A DNA stretch of 64,000 bases from Pseudomonas sp. Root71 (GCF_001429045.1 NZ_LMHY01000025.1:316040-380039), one strand, 5' to 3'; shown: positions 32,414 through 42,037, counted from the stretch's first letter. Notes: generated by a model not told the origin, from the letters alone. Program-made: numbers and translations.

Positions 32414-35400
32414 AGGGCCATGGTTCGATTTCAGCCTGGTGCATCGACCACCCGGTGGCCACGGTCCTGCTGACGTTCGCCCTGGTGCTGCTGGGTGTCA
32501 TCGCGTTTCCGCGCCTGCCGGTAGCGCCGTTGCCGGAGGCAGAATTCCCGACCATCCAGGTGGCCGCGCAATTGCCCGGCGCCAGCCCGGAAACCATGGC
32601 TTCCTCGGTGGCCACGCCCCTTGAAGTGCAATTCAGTGCCATTCCCGGCGTAACCCAGATGACCTCAAGCAGTGCACTGGGTTCGACCAACCTGACCCTG
32701 CAATTCACCCTCGACAAGAGCATCGACACCGCGGCCCAGGAAGTGCAGGCGGCGATCAACACCGCCGCGGGCAAACTGCCCAAGGACATGCCGAACCTGC
32801 CGACCTGGCGCAAGGTCAACCCGGCCGACAGCCCGGTGCTGATCCTCAGCGTCAACTCCTCGCTGATGCCTGGCCCTGAGCTCAGCGACCTGACGGAAAC
32901 CTTGTTGTCCCGTCAGCTCAGTCAGGTCGACGGTGTAGGCCAGGTCGTCATCACCGGTCAGCAGCGTCCGGCGATCCGTGTCCAGGTGTCCGCCGACAAA
33001 CTCGCCGCCATCGGCCTGACCCTGGCGGACATTCGCCTGGCGATCCAGCAGACCAGCCTCAATCTGGCCAAGGGTGCGCTGTACGGCGAATCGAGCATCT
33101 CGACCCTGTCGACCAACGACCAGTTGTTCCACCCCGACGAATACAGCCAGTTGATCGTTTCCTACAAGGATGGTGCACCGGTTCACCTCAAGGATGTCGC
33201 GAAAGTCGTCAACGGTTCGGAAGATGCCTACGTTCAGGCGTGGGCGGGTTCGCAACCGGGTGTGAACCTGGTGATCTTCCGCCAGCCAGGCGCCAACATC
33301 GTAGAGACAGTGGATCGCATTCAGGCCGCGTTGCCGGCACTGCAGGCGATGTTGCCCGCCTCGGTGCAGGTCAAGGTGTTGATCGACCGCACCCAGACCA
33401 TCCGCGCTTCGCTGCGCGAGGTGGAAATCACCTTGATGATCGCCGTGATGCTGGTGGTGGCGGTGATGGCGCTGTTCCTGCGCCAACTGTCGGCCACGCT
33501 GATCGTGTCGGCAGTGCTCGGTGTGTCGCTGATCGCCAGCTTTGCGCTGATGTACGTCATGGGCTTCAGCCTGAACAACCTCACGCTGGTGGCGATCGTG
33601 GTCGCCGTGGGCTTTGTGGTGGACGATGCGATCGTGGTGGTGGAAAACATCCACCGACATCTCGAGGCCGGCGACGGCATGCGCGAGGCGGCGATCAAGG
33701 GTGCCGGCGAGATCGGATTTACCGTGGTGTCGATCAGTTTCTCGCTGGTCGCAGCGTTCATTCCGCTGCTGTTCATGGGCGGTGTGGTCGGCCGACTGTT
33801 CAAGGAGTTCGCCCTGACCGCCACCTCTACCATTTTGATTTCGGTGGTGGTTTCGCTGACATTGGCGCCAACGCTGGCAGCGCTGTTCATGCGGGCACCG
33901 GTGCATCACGCTCATAGCAAACCGGGCTTTGGTGAACGTCTGCTGGCGTGGTACGAAAAAGGTCTGCGCCATGCCCTCGCCCACCAGAAAATGATGATCG
34001 GCGTGTTCACTTTGTCGCTGGCGCTGGCCGTTGCCGGCTACATCTTCATTCCCAAAGGTTTCTTCCCGATCCAGGACACCGGTTTCGTCCTTGGCACCAC
34101 TGAAGCCGCCGCCGATATTTCCTACGGCGACATGGTGAAAAAACACCTGGCGATGGCCGAAATCGTTGCCGCCGACCCCGCTGTCGAAACCTTCTCGCAC
34201 TCAGTCGGCGTCTCGGGCAGCAACCAGACCATTGCCAACGGCCGCTTCTGGATCACCCTGAAAAAACGCGGGGATCGCGACGTCTCGGCCAGCGAATTCA
34301 TCGACCGGATTCGCCCACAACTGATGAAAGTCCCGGGCATCGTCCTGTACCTGCGTGCAGGGCAAGACATCAACCTCAGCTCCGGCCCCAGCCGCGCCCA
34401 GTACCAATACGTGCTCAAGAGCAACGACGGTGCGACCCTCAGCACCTGGACCCAGCGCCTGACGGAAAAACTGCGCGCCAACCCGGCGTTCCGCGACATT
34501 TCCAACGACCTGCAACTGGGCGGCAGCATCACCCACATCAGCATCGACCGCAGCGCCGCGGCACGTTTCGGCCTCACCGCCAGCGACGTCGACGAAGCCC
34601 TGTACGATGCCTTCGGTCAGCGCCAGGTCAATGAATTCCAGACCCAGATCAATCAGTACAACGTGATTCTGGAACTGGACACCAAACAGCGCGGCAAGGC
34701 CGAAAGCCTCAACTACTTCTACCTGCGCTCGCCCCTGAGCGGGGAAATGGTGCCGCTGTCGGCCCTGGCCAGGTTCGATGCGCCGACCATCGGCCCGCTG
34801 TCCATCGCCCATGACGGGATGTTCCCGGCGGCCAACCTGTCGTTCAACCTGGCCCCCGGCGTGGCGTTGGGCGATGCGGTGATCATGCTCAACCAGGCCA
34901 AGGCCGACATCGGCATGCCGACCGCCATCAGCGGTAATTTCCAGGGCGCGGCCCAGGCGTTCCAGAGTTCGCTGGCCAGCCAGCCATGGCTGATCCTGGC
35001 GGCGCTGTTGGCGGTGTACATCATTCTCGGTGTGCTCTACGAGAGCTTCGTGCACCCGCTGACGATCATTTCGACCTTGCCTTCGGCGGGCCTCGGCGCG
35101 GTGATCATGCTGTGGATCTGCGGCCAGGACTTTTCGATCATGGCGCTGATCGGGCTGGTGTTGCTGATCGGTATCGTGAAAAAGAATGGCATCCTGATGA
35201 TCGACTTTGCCCTCGAAGCGCAGCGCAATGGCGGGCTGTCGCCTGAGGAAGCGATTTTCAAGGCCTGCATCACGCGGTTCCGGCCGATCATCATGACCAC
35301 CCTCGCCGCCCTGCTCGGCGCCCTGCCGCTGATGCTCGGCTATGGCACCGGTGCCGAGTTGCGCCAGCCCCTGGGGATCGCGGTGGTCGGCGGCTTGCTG

Positions 35401-35511
35401 GTGAGCCAGGCGCTGACGCTGTTCACCACGCCGGTCATATACTTGTGGCTTGAGCGGCTATTCCATCGACCTGAACCTGCGCCAGAACCGGTGCTGGCGA
35501 CCACAGACTGA
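32410..35511 (+). CDS. RND efflux permease (HAE1-like)
   Basis: Inner-membrane proton-driven transporter with 1033 residues and 12 membrane segments in two repeats. The fourth-segment proton relay is the Asp-Asp pair in GFVVDDAIVVVENIHRH. This marks the hydrophobe/amphiphile (drug) branch rather than the heavy-metal branch, which has a different charged pattern. Other signatures are FPRLPVAPLPEAEFPTI at the start and GIVKKNGILMIDFALE near the end. It is closest in feel to MdtB/MdtC-type pumps. The substrate is unknown. It is followed after 8 bp by its likely regulators. Confidence 0.92.
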   Translation: MKGHGSISAWCIDHPVATVLLTFALVLLGVIAFPRLPVAPLPEAEFPTIQVAAQLPGASPETMASSVATPLEVQFSAIPGVTQMTSSSALGSTNLTLQFTLDKSIDTAAQEVQAAINTAAGKLPKDMPNLPTWRKVNPADSPVLILSVNSSLMPGPELSDLTETLLSRQLSQVDGVGQVVITGQQRPAIRVQVSADKLAAIGLTLADIRLAIQQTSLNLAKGALYGESSISTLSTNDQLFHPDEYSQLIVSYKDGAPVHLKDVAKVVNGSEDAYVQAWAGSQPGVNLVIFRQPGANIVETVDRIQAALPALQAMLPASVQVKVLIDRTQTIRASLREVEITLMIAVMLVVAVMALFLRQLSATLIVSAVLGVSLIASFALMYVMGFSLNNLTLVAIVVAVGFVVDDAIVVVENIHRHLEAGDGMREAAIKGAGEIGFTVVSISFSLVAAFIPLLFMGGVVGRLFKEFALTATSTILISVVVSLTLAPTLAALFMRAPVHHAHSKPGFGERLLAWYEKGLRHALAHQKMMIGVFTLSLALAVAGYIFIPKGFFPIQDTGFVLGTTEAAADISYGDMVKKHLAMAEIVAADPAVETFSHSVGVSGSNQTIANGRFWITLKKRGDRDVSASEFIDRIRPQLMKVPGIVLYLRAGQDINLSSGPSRAQYQYVLKSNDGATLSTWTQRLTEKLRANPAFRDISNDLQLGGSITHISIDRSAAARFGLTASDVDEALYDAFGQRQVNEFQTQINQYNVILELDTKQRGKAESLNYFYLRSPLSGEMVPLSALARFDAPTIGPLSIAHDGMFPAANLSFNLAPGVALGDAVIMLNQAKADIGMPTAISGNFQGAAQAFQSSLASQPWLILAALLAVYIILGVLYESFVHPLTIISTLPSAGLGAVIMLWICGQDFSIMALIGLVLLIGIVKKNGILMIDFALEAQRNGGLSPEEAIFKACITRFRPIIMTTLAALLGALPLMLGYGTGAELRQPLGIAVVGGLLVSQALTLFTTPVIYLWLERLFHRPEPAPEPVLATTD

Positions 35512-35519
35512 GGCGGGTC

Positions 35520-36197
35520 ATGCGCGTTCTGATTATCGAAGACGAAGAAAAAACCGCGGACTATCTGCATCGCGGCCTGACGGAACAGGGTTTCACTGTG
35601 GATCTGGCCCGCGATGGCGTGGAAGGCCTGCACCTGGCGCTGGAGAGTGACTACGCGGTGATCGTCCTCGACGTGATGCTGCCGGGCCTCGACGGCTTCG
35701 GTGTGTTGCGCGCCCTGCGTGCGCGCAAGCAAACCCCGGTGATCATGCTCACCGCCCGCGAGCGTGTGGAAGATCGCATCAAGGGCCTGCGCGAAGGCGC
35801 CGATGACTATCTGGGCAAACCGTTTTCCTTCCTGGAACTGGTGGCGCGCCTGCAAGCACTGACCCGCCGCAGCGGCGGCCATGAACCGGTGCAGGTGAGC
35901 ATCGCCGACCTGTGGATAGATTTAATCAGCCGCAAGGCCACCCGCGCCGGTACACGCCTGGACCTGACCGCCAAGGAGTTCTCGCTGCTCAGCGTACTGG
36001 CCCGGCGCCAGGGTGAAATCCTCTCGAAAACCGCCATTGCCGAAATGGTCTGGGACATCAATTTCGACAGCGACGCCAACGTCGTCGAAGTCGCGATCAA
36101 ACGCCTGCGGGCCAAGCTCGACGGGCCGTTCGAAGAGAAACTGCTGCACACCATTCGCGGCATGGGTTATGTGCTGGAGAGCCGTGGTGTCCAGTAA
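35520..36197 (+). CDS. OmpR-family response regulator (CusR/CopR-like)
   Basis: A 225-residue regulator. The receiver domain has the acidic pair E7-D8, phospho-acceptor Asp51 (VIVLDVMLPG), the conserved Thr in MLTAR and Lys in LGKPF. The C-terminal winged helix is of the OmpR/PhoB type (LTAKEFSLLSVLARRQGEIL..., VVEVAIKRLRAKLD). The pattern is that of heavy-metal response regulators, though the pump beside it has drug-type motifs. It overlaps the sensor gene by 11 bp and probably controls the RND operon upstream. Confidence 0.92.
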   Translation: MRVLIIEDEEKTADYLHRGLTEQGFTVDLARDGVEGLHLALESDYAVIVLDVMLPGLDGFGVLRALRARKQTPVIMLTARERVEDRIKGLREGADDYLGKPFSFLELVARLQALTRRSGGHEPVQVSIADLWIDLISRKATRAGTRLDLTAKEFSLLSVLARRQGEILSKTAIAEMVWDINFDSDANVVEVAIKRLRAKLDGPFEEKLLHTIRGMGYVLESRGVQ

Positions 36198-37551
36198 CAG
36201 CATTGCCCTGCGCCTGAGCGGGATGTTCACGCTGGTGGCGCTGCTGGTGTTCCTGCTGATCGGCTGGGCTCTGTACCAGCAGGTCGACAAAGGCCTGGGC
36301 CTGCTGCCAGAAGCCGAGTTGGACGCACGCTACAGCGTGCTCGAATCCACGGTCGGCCGTTACGGCACGCCCGAGCACTGGGTGAAGATCAACAACAAGC
36401 TCAACCTGCTGAGCGAAGAAGACAAGCGCATCAGTTTCTGGATCATCAGTGGCGATCCACGCTACGAATACGGCAACCTGACCCCGCAGATCCGCGCCTT
36501 TGCCCAAGGGCCGCTGGGCACGCGCGACATGCATCTGCCGGACCACCCGTATCCGCTGAAAGTGCTGGTCAGCGAGTTCCCGGCCAAGGATCAGCGCCCG
36601 CCGCTGCGCTTTATGATCGCCATCGACACCGAAACGTTTTTCCATACCCAGCATCACCTGCTGGTCGCGCTGATCAGCCTGGCGATTGTCGGCGTGCTGC
36701 TGGCCTCGGCACTGGGTTATTGGGTGGCGCGGATCGGGCTCAAGCCGCTGATCAAACTGTCCCAGGAAGCCCAGCGCCTGGCTCCGCCGTTGCGCTCGGG
36801 ACGCTTGCGATTGTCACCGTTACCGCCGGAACTCGATCAATTCGTCAGCTCGTTCAACTCGACCCTGGAACGGGTCGAGCAGGCCTACTCGCGCCTTGAA
36901 TCGTTCAATGCCGACGTCGCCCACGAACTGCGCTCGCCACTGACCAACCTGATCGGCCAGACCCAGGTCGCGTTGACCCGCGGACGCTCCGCCGAGCATT
37001 ACTTCGAAGTGCTGCAATCGAACCTCGAAGAGCTGGAGCGACTGCGTTCGATCATCAACGACATGCTGTTCCTGGCCAGCGCCGATCAGGGCAGCAAGGC
37101 GACCAAACTCACCTCGACCTCGCTGGCCGATGAGGTGGCCACGACCCTGGAATATCTGGATTTCATTCTCGAGGACGCTCAGGTTCAGGTCGAGGTCAGT
37201 GGTGACGCGCAGGTGCGGATCGAGATCGCCCATCTGCGCCGGGCGTTGATCAACTTGTTGAATAATGCCGTACAGCACACCGCGCCCGGGCAGGTGATTC
37301 AGGTGCGGATCGAAGCCCAGGAGCATCAAGTCAGCATCGGCATCGCCAACCCCGGCTCGCCGATTGCCAGTGAACACCTGCCTCGCCTGTTCGAGCGTTT
37401 CTACCGGGTCGATGCCTCACGCAGCAACAGCGGCCACAATCACGGCTTGGGGCTGGCCATCGTCAAGGCGATTGCGCTGATGCATGGCGGCGATGTGTTC
37501 GTGCGCAGCGATCATGGGATGAATACCTTCGGTATCCATCTCCCGGTCTGA
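36187..37551 (+). CDS. Sensor histidine kinase (CusS-like)
   Basis: Inner-membrane kinase of 454 residues starting at a GTG (36187) with GGAGAG 5 nt upstream. The first membrane segment is MFTLVALLVFLLIGWALY. It is followed by a periplasmic domain of about 130 residues, a second segment (LLVALISLAIVGVLLASALGY) and a HAMP linker. The H-box DVAHELRSPLTN carries His246. The N-box is NLLNNAVQHT and the G-box HGLGLAIVKAI. Together with the preceding regulator it forms a two-component system, which may sense a stress or compound in the periplasm. The signal is unknown. Confidence 0.9.
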   Translation: MSSNSIALRLSGMFTLVALLVFLLIGWALYQQVDKGLGLLPEAELDARYSVLESTVGRYGTPEHWVKINNKLNLLSEEDKRISFWIISGDPRYEYGNLTPQIRAFAQGPLGTRDMHLPDHPYPLKVLVSEFPAKDQRPPLRFMIAIDTETFFHTQHHLLVALISLAIVGVLLASALGYWVARIGLKPLIKLSQEAQRLAPPLRSGRLRLSPLPPELDQFVSSFNSTLERVEQAYSRLESFNADVAHELRSPLTNLIGQTQVALTRGRSAEHYFEVLQSNLEELERLRSIINDMLFLASADQGSKATKLTSTSLADEVATTLEYLDFILEDAQVQVEVSGDAQVRIEIAHLRRALINLLNNAVQHTAPGQVIQVRIEAQEHQVSIGIANPGSPIASEHLPRLFERFYRVDASRSNSGHNHGLGLAIVKAIALMHGGDVFVRSDHGMNTFGIHLPV

Positions 37552-37674
37552 CATATCTGCGATCTTTGCTTTTGCTGTAACAGTCCTTTCATGAATCCGC
37601 TCTTTTTCCCCTCGTCTCATATCCTTATCTTTGCCCGCACCAAACAGCACTTGCCAAGCAAGAAGGTTTCCAAG

Positions 37675-37899
37675 ATGTCCAACAGTATGGGTATTGCCAG
37701 CGCTTTCGTTTTGTCCTCTTTGTTCCTGTCGCCATTGGCGATGGCGGAAGAATCGCAGACTTTCGTCGCACATAACGCCGCACGTGCCGCGACGTTCGAA
37801 GAGCATCGGATCGAGATGACGGCCAAGGCTGCGCAAGACTCCCAAGTCCCGCAGGCATCCAGCATCCAGGCCAAGCCGCTGGTCGAGAAAGACAGCTGA
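37675..37899 (+). CDS. Small exported protein of unknown function
   Basis: A 74-residue product with a clear signal peptide (MSNSMGIASAFVLSSLFLSPLAMA, cleavage before EES). The mature part is about 50 residues, charged and probably helical (HNAARAATFEEHRIEMTAKAAQD). No cysteine or known domain. It resembles in general form small periplasmic proteins found next to metal-type two-component systems (PtrA-like), but I cannot confirm this. The frame is open from 37591. The ATG at 37675 with AAGG upstream gives the proper signal peptide. A terminator follows 68 bp later. Confidence 0.6.
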   Translation: MSNSMGIASAFVLSSLFLSPLAMAEESQTFVAHNAARAATFEEHRIEMTAKAAQDSQVPQASSIQAKPLVEKDS

Positions 37900-37966
37900 C
37901 CGGCACCGATCACTACCGTTTTCAACGACACTTTTCATCGGCTCTTCCCTTTGAAAAGTTGTCTCC

Positions 37967-37994
37967 AAAGCCGCTGTTGTCAGCGGCTTTTTTT
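37967..37994 (+). terminator. Rho-independent terminator
   Basis: AAAGCCGCTG (37967-37976) pairs with CAGCGGCTTT (37981-37990) around TTGT and is followed by further Ts to 37994. It ends the small exported protein transcript and possibly the whole RND/two-component unit. Confidence 0.9.
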
Positions 37995-38146
37995 ATAGTG
38001 GCGACTCAGCCTTAATTACAATTTCTGCAACGAAAGTCACTGACGCCCGCGTCAACGGTCAATCGTTCGAGCAACAAGAAGGATTCACTCGGCTGCTACG
38101 TTTATGCAACTACGCTTAGAGCGTCCCTTTAGCAGACGTCAGCCCT

Positions 38147-39649
38147 ATGACCGCAAGCCGCACCGCACATTTTCAAGGCCCGACCGGGCGACCCGAAATC
38201 ATGGTGATCCTGGGCAGCACCCTGACAGTCATCTCGATCCTGTGCATCGTCACTTTCCTGCTGATCCGCGAACACGCCAACGCCCAGCAGACCGCCACCC
38301 GCAGCGCGACCACCATTGCGCAACTGATCGATGCCGACGTCCTGCGTACGGTCGAGCTCTATGACTTGACCTTGCAGGGCCTGATTGCCGCCGCCCAACG
38401 GGACGACCTTAAACAGGTTGCACCGCAGATCCGTCATCTGGTGTTGTTCGACCGCTCCACCACCACACGCTACAAGGGTGACATCCTGCTGCTGGACAAG
38501 CACGGCGACGTGCTCGCCGACTCATCATTGATCGAACCGAAACCGGGCAACTTCGCTGACCGCGATTACTTCCTGGCCCATGCCTTCAATCGCGACACCG
38601 GCATGTTTATCAGCCGGCCGTTCAAGCCACGGTGCGACTGCGATGACAGCGACGAATGGCGCATCAGTTTCAGCCGGCGCATTTCATCGCCCACGGGTGA
38701 ATTCCTGGGGGTCGCGGTGGCGTCGATGCGCATGAGCTATTTCGATCAGCTGTTCAGCAGCCTCGACATCGGCAACGGCAGTACGCTGGGCATCATCAAC
38801 GACGACGGGATCCTCCTGGCACAGAAACCGTACCGGGAACCCAACACCATCGGTAAAAGCCTCTCCAGCCGCCCCAACGTCGCACGCATGCTGCGCGAGC
38901 GCAGTGGCACCTTTGAAAGCGTGTCGAGTGTCGACCATCAACGGCGCCTGTACACCTTTACCCGGGTCGGCAATCTGCCGCTGACCGTCATCGTGGCCCT
39001 TTCCATCGACGAAGTGTTCGCTGCCTGGAACCGCACGGCCTACGCGATCAGCGGTGCAACAGGGGTTTTGTGCATCGGCCTGTTGTGGCTGACCTGGCTA
39101 CTCTGCCGCGAGCTGCGACGGCGCCAAAATGCCGAGCAGGAATTGGCGCAACTGGCGGCCACCGATGCCTTGACGGGCGTGGCCAACCGTCGATCCCTTG
39201 ACCAGACCCTGCGCCATGAATGGTTTCGCGCGCAGCGCAGCGGCAAGCCGTTGTCGTTGCTGATGATCGATGCCGATCACTTCAAGGCCTTCAATGACCG
39301 GCACGGGCATCAGGCCGGCGACGAAGCCTTGCGGGCGTTGGCCGAGGTCATCCGCGCCAATGTCCATCGCCCGGCGGATCTGGTGGCTCGTTATGGTGGC
39401 GAGGAGTTTTCAGTAGTCCTGGCTGAAACTGGCAGTGAAGGCGCGAAGCAAATCGCCGAACACATCCGCGAAGCGGTGCAGAAACTGCCACTAGTAGACC
39501 CTGGTGAGCCGCCGATGAGCGTGAGTATCGGTATTGCCACCTGGACGGTGGCCAGTGATATCAACCTGGAGCAATTGCTGTTCAGCGCCGACAAGGCGTT
39601 GTATCAGGCCAAGGAAGGGGGGCGTAACCGGGTGGTGTGCGCCGGCTGA
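38147..39649 (+). CDS. Membrane diguanylate cyclase with periplasmic dCACHE-like sensor
   Basis: A 500-residue enzyme making c-di-GMP from two GTP. One membrane segment (MVILGSTLTVISILCIVTFLLI) is followed by a periplasmic region of about 260 residues of dCACHE type (ILLLDKHGDVLADSS, NDDGILLAQKP), a second membrane segment near 300-320, and a GGDEF domain with the active motif GGEEF at 417-421. The inhibitory I-site RxxD (RPAD) lies just before it, so product feedback is likely. The enzyme should be active. Alg44 in the same window is a c-di-GMP receptor, but no direct link is shown. No strong ribosome site is visible before the ATG. Confidence 0.9.
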   Translation: MTASRTAHFQGPTGRPEIMVILGSTLTVISILCIVTFLLIREHANAQQTATRSATTIAQLIDADVLRTVELYDLTLQGLIAAAQRDDLKQVAPQIRHLVLFDRSTTTRYKGDILLLDKHGDVLADSSLIEPKPGNFADRDYFLAHAFNRDTGMFISRPFKPRCDCDDSDEWRISFSRRISSPTGEFLGVAVASMRMSYFDQLFSSLDIGNGSTLGIINDDGILLAQKPYREPNTIGKSLSSRPNVARMLRERSGTFESVSSVDHQRRLYTFTRVGNLPLTVIVALSIDEVFAAWNRTAYAISGATGVLCIGLLWLTWLLCRELRRRQNAEQELAQLAATDALTGVANRRSLDQTLRHEWFRAQRSGKPLSLLMIDADHFKAFNDRHGHQAGDEALRALAEVIRANVHRPADLVARYGGEEFSVVLAETGSEGAKQIAEHIREAVQKLPLVDPGEPPMSVSIGIATWTVASDINLEQLLFSADKALYQAKEGGRNRVVCAG

Positions 39650-39666
39650 ATTCTATGCTGAATCGA

Positions 39667-39740
39667 CTGGCCTCTTCGCGGGTAAGCCCGCACAGAGAAA
39701 CGCGGTCAACTGTGGGAGCGGGCTTGCTCGCGAAGAGGCC
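39667..39740. repeat. REPIN (TGTGGGAGC type), left arm shortened
   Basis: GGCCTCTTCGCGGGTAAGCCCGCACA faces TGTGGGAGCGGGCTTGCTCG...GAAGAGGCC. The left arm lacks the TCCC of the usual GCTCCCACA end. Confidence 0.8.
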
Positions 39741-39772
39741 TTCACTGCCACCATGGAAATCAGGGCATAAAA

Positions 39773-39797
39773 AAAGGCCACCCGAAGGCAGCCTTTA
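39773..39797 (-). terminator. Terminator of the lpxC / dcw transcript
   Basis: Read on the minus strand: AAAGGCTGCC-TTCG-GGTGGCCTTT, a stem with a UUCG tetraloop and a two-base internal mismatch, followed by a T run. It is located 23 bp after the lpxC stop. As is also flank it on the plus strand, so it may work both ways. Confidence 0.8.
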
Positions 39798-39819
39798 AAA
39801 AACTAGAGAGGTTTTTTGC

Positions 39820-40731
39820 TTACACCGCCGCAACCGGGCGCATGTAAGAGATTGGTGCGGTGCTGGCGTCTTCGAACGTCACGACTTCCCAGGCATCTGT
39901 CTGCTCAATCAACTTGCGCAGCAGCTGGTTGTTCAGTGCGTGGCCGGACTTGAAGCCCTTGAACTCACCAATCAGGCTATTGCCCAGCAGGTACAGGTCG
40001 CCAATTGCATCGAGGATCTTGTGCTTCACGAATTCGTCTTCATAGCGAAGGCCGTCTTCGTTCAGTACGCCATCGGCGTCGACCACGATTGCGTTTTCAA
40101 CGCTGCCGCCGAGTGCGAGGTTGTGCTTGCGCAGGTACTCGATGTCACTCATGAAACCGAAAGTACGGGCGCGGCTGACTTCTTTTACGAACGAAGTGCT
40201 GGAAAAATCCACGCTTGCACTTTGGGTGCGGTCCCGGAAAACCGGGTGATCGAAATCGATCTCGAAGCTCACCTTGAACCCTTCGAAAGGGACGAAAGTG
40301 GCGCGCTTGTCGCCGTCTTCCACTGTCACTTCACGCAGGATGCGGATGAATTTCTTGGCGGCGTCCTGTTCTTCCAGGCCTGCCGATTGAATCAGGAATA
40401 CGAAAGGTCCAGCGCTGCCATCCATGATCGGGACTTCGGACGCGGAGAGCTCGACGTAGGCGTTATCGATGCCCAGGCCAGCCATGGCCGAGAGCAAGTG
40501 CTCTACCGTGTCCACTTTGACGTCGCCATTGATCAGCGTGGTCGACATAGTGGTTTCACCGACGTTTTCCGCGCGGGCAGGAATCTGCACCACAGGGTCG
40601 AGGTCAGCGCGACAAAACACAATGCCAGTGTCGACAGGCGCAGGCTTGAGGGTCAGGTAGACCTTCTCCCCGGAGTGCAGGCCTACACCTGTGGCACGGA
40701 TAATATTTTTCAGTGTGCGTTGTTTAATCAT
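39820..40731 (-). CDS. lpxC: UDP-3-O-acyl-N-acetylglucosamine deacetylase LpxC
   Basis: Zinc hydrolase for the committed step of lipid A synthesis in the cytoplasm. The 303-residue protein starts MIKQRTLKNIIRATGVGLHSG. The zinc ligand His78 is in TVEHLLSAMAG, and the second cluster HKILDAIGDLYLLG provides His and Asp ligands near 237/241. It is the last gene of the dcw cluster, 112 bp after ftsZ, and probably also has its own promoter there. LpxC levels are usually set by proteolysis, which the sequence does not show. Confidence 0.97.
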   Translation of the reverse strand: MIKQRTLKNIIRATGVGLHSGEKVYLTLKPAPVDTGIVFCRADLDPVVQIPARAENVGETTMSTTLINGDVKVDTVEHLLSAMAGLGIDNAYVELSASEVPIMDGSAGPFVFLIQSAGLEEQDAAKKFIRILREVTVEDGDKRATFVPFEGFKVSFEIDFDHPVFRDRTQSASVDFSSTSFVKEVSRARTFGFMSDIEYLRKHNLALGGSVENAIVVDADGVLNEDGLRYEDEFVKHKILDAIGDLYLLGNSLIGEFKGFKSGHALNNQLLRKLIEQTDAWEVVTFEDASTAPISYMRPVAAV

Positions 40732-40771
40732 GGCTTGGGCCGCTTCAGCGCAAATTGCGAACTGGTATCAA

Positions 40772-40805
40772 CAAAGGCTGGCGATGATAGCAGACCGAGC
40801 CTTTG
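40772..40805 (-). promoter_or_regulatory. Inverted repeat over a TATCAT element upstream of lpxC
   Basis: On the minus strand CAAAGGCT and AGCCTTTG (8-bp perfect arms) enclose CGGTCTGCTATCATCGCC, in which TATCAT resembles a -10 box about 50 bp before the lpxC ATG. No good -35 is visible at 17 bp. It may be an operator over a weak lpxC promoter or only a hairpin at the ftsZ/lpxC boundary. Confidence 0.35.
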
Positions 40806-40843
40806 CTGAACACCAATCACCTTCATAGCCCTGATACATTCCA

Positions 40844-42037
40844 TCAATCGGCCTGACGACGCAGGAAAGCCGGGATGTCCAGGTAGTCCAGGTCATCTTG
40901 CGGATTCATCTTCGCGGCAGTCGCAGCACCGGCCTGGGCCTGGTTGCGCATGACGGTCGGACGGTCCAGGTCACGGTAGTTCACCGCTGGAGCTTCCTGA
41001 CGAACAGGGGCCTGTTGTTGTGGCTGTGCAGCCATCGAAGTGTGAACGGTGTTGTCGATGACCTTCACAGGCTTCTCGATTTTAGCGCCCAGACCTGTGG
41101 CAACGACAGTCACGTGCAACTCGTCACGCATGTCCGGATCGATAACGGTACCGACCTTGACCATCGCGTGCTCGGAAGCGAAGGCTTCGATGATGCTACC
41201 CACGTCGGAGTACTCGCCCAGGGACAGATCCGGACCGGCGGTAATGTTTACCAGGATGCCGCGAGCGCCTTGCAGGTTCACGTCTTCCAGCAGCGGGTTG
41301 CGAATGGCCGCTTCGGTGGCCTCGCGTGCACGGTTCGGACCGCTGGCGCAGCCAGTGCCCATCATTGCCATGCCCATTTCGCTCATCACGGTACGCACGT
41401 CGGCGAAGTCGACGTTGATCATGCCCGGACGCTTGATGATGTCGGAGATACCGCGAACGGCACCGGCCAGCACATCGTCGGCCTTGGCGAAAGCCGACAG
41501 CAGGCTTGCGTCTTTACCGAGGATGGTCAGCAGCTTCTCGTTGGGAATGGTGATCAACGAGTCGACGCTTTCAGACAGCAGACGGATGCCTTCGTCGGCG
41601 ATCTGCATGCGCTTGCGGCCTTCGAACGGGAACGGACGGGTCACCACCGCAACGGTGAGGATCCCCATTTCCTTGGCCACTTCGGCGATGATCGGCGCAG
41701 CACCGGTACCGGTACCACCGCCCATGCCGGTTGTGATGAACACCATGTTGGTGCCCTGCAGGACTTCGGCGATGCGCTCACGATCTTCGAGAGCGGCCTG
41801 ACGACCTACTTCAGGGTTGGCGCCAGCGCCCAGCCCCTTGGTCACGCCGGTACCCAGTTGCAGGATGGTGCGCGCGCCAATGGATTTCAGCGCCTGGGCA
41901 TCAGTGTTGGCGCAGATGAACTCGACGCCTTCAATGTTGCTCTTGACCATGTGGTTGACAGCGTTGCCGCCGCCACCGCCGACACCGATAACTTTGATTA
42001 CCGGGCTTGCGGGGATGTTGTCTACGAGTTCGAACAT
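40844..42037 (-). CDS. ftsZ: Cell division GTPase FtsZ
   Basis: Tubulin-like GTPase that forms the Z ring at midcell. The 397-residue protein carries the tubulin signature GGGTGTG at 106-112, the N-terminal GVGGGGGNAVNHM nucleotide loop, and TTGMGGG. It has a variable linker rich in Gln and Pro (QPQQQAPVRQEAP) and the conserved C-terminal peptide LDYLDIPAFLRRQ that binds FtsA and ZipA. It lies 73 bp after ftsA. Confidence 0.98.
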   Translation of the reverse strand: MFELVDNIPASPVIKVIGVGGGGGNAVNHMVKSNIEGVEFICANTDAQALKSIGARTILQLGTGVTKGLGAGANPEVGRQAALEDRERIAEVLQGTNMVFITTGMGGGTGTGAAPIIAEVAKEMGILTVAVVTRPFPFEGRKRMQIADEGIRLLSESVDSLITIPNEKLLTILGKDASLLSAFAKADDVLAGAVRGISDIIKRPGMINVDFADVRTVMSEMGMAMMGTGCASGPNRAREATEAAIRNPLLEDVNLQGARGILVNITAGPDLSLGEYSDVGSIIEAFASEHAMVKVGTVIDPDMRDELHVTVVATGLGAKIEKPVKVIDNTVHTSMAAQPQQQAPVRQEAPAVNYRDLDRPTVMRNQAQAGAATAAKMNPQDDLDYLDIPAFLRRQAD

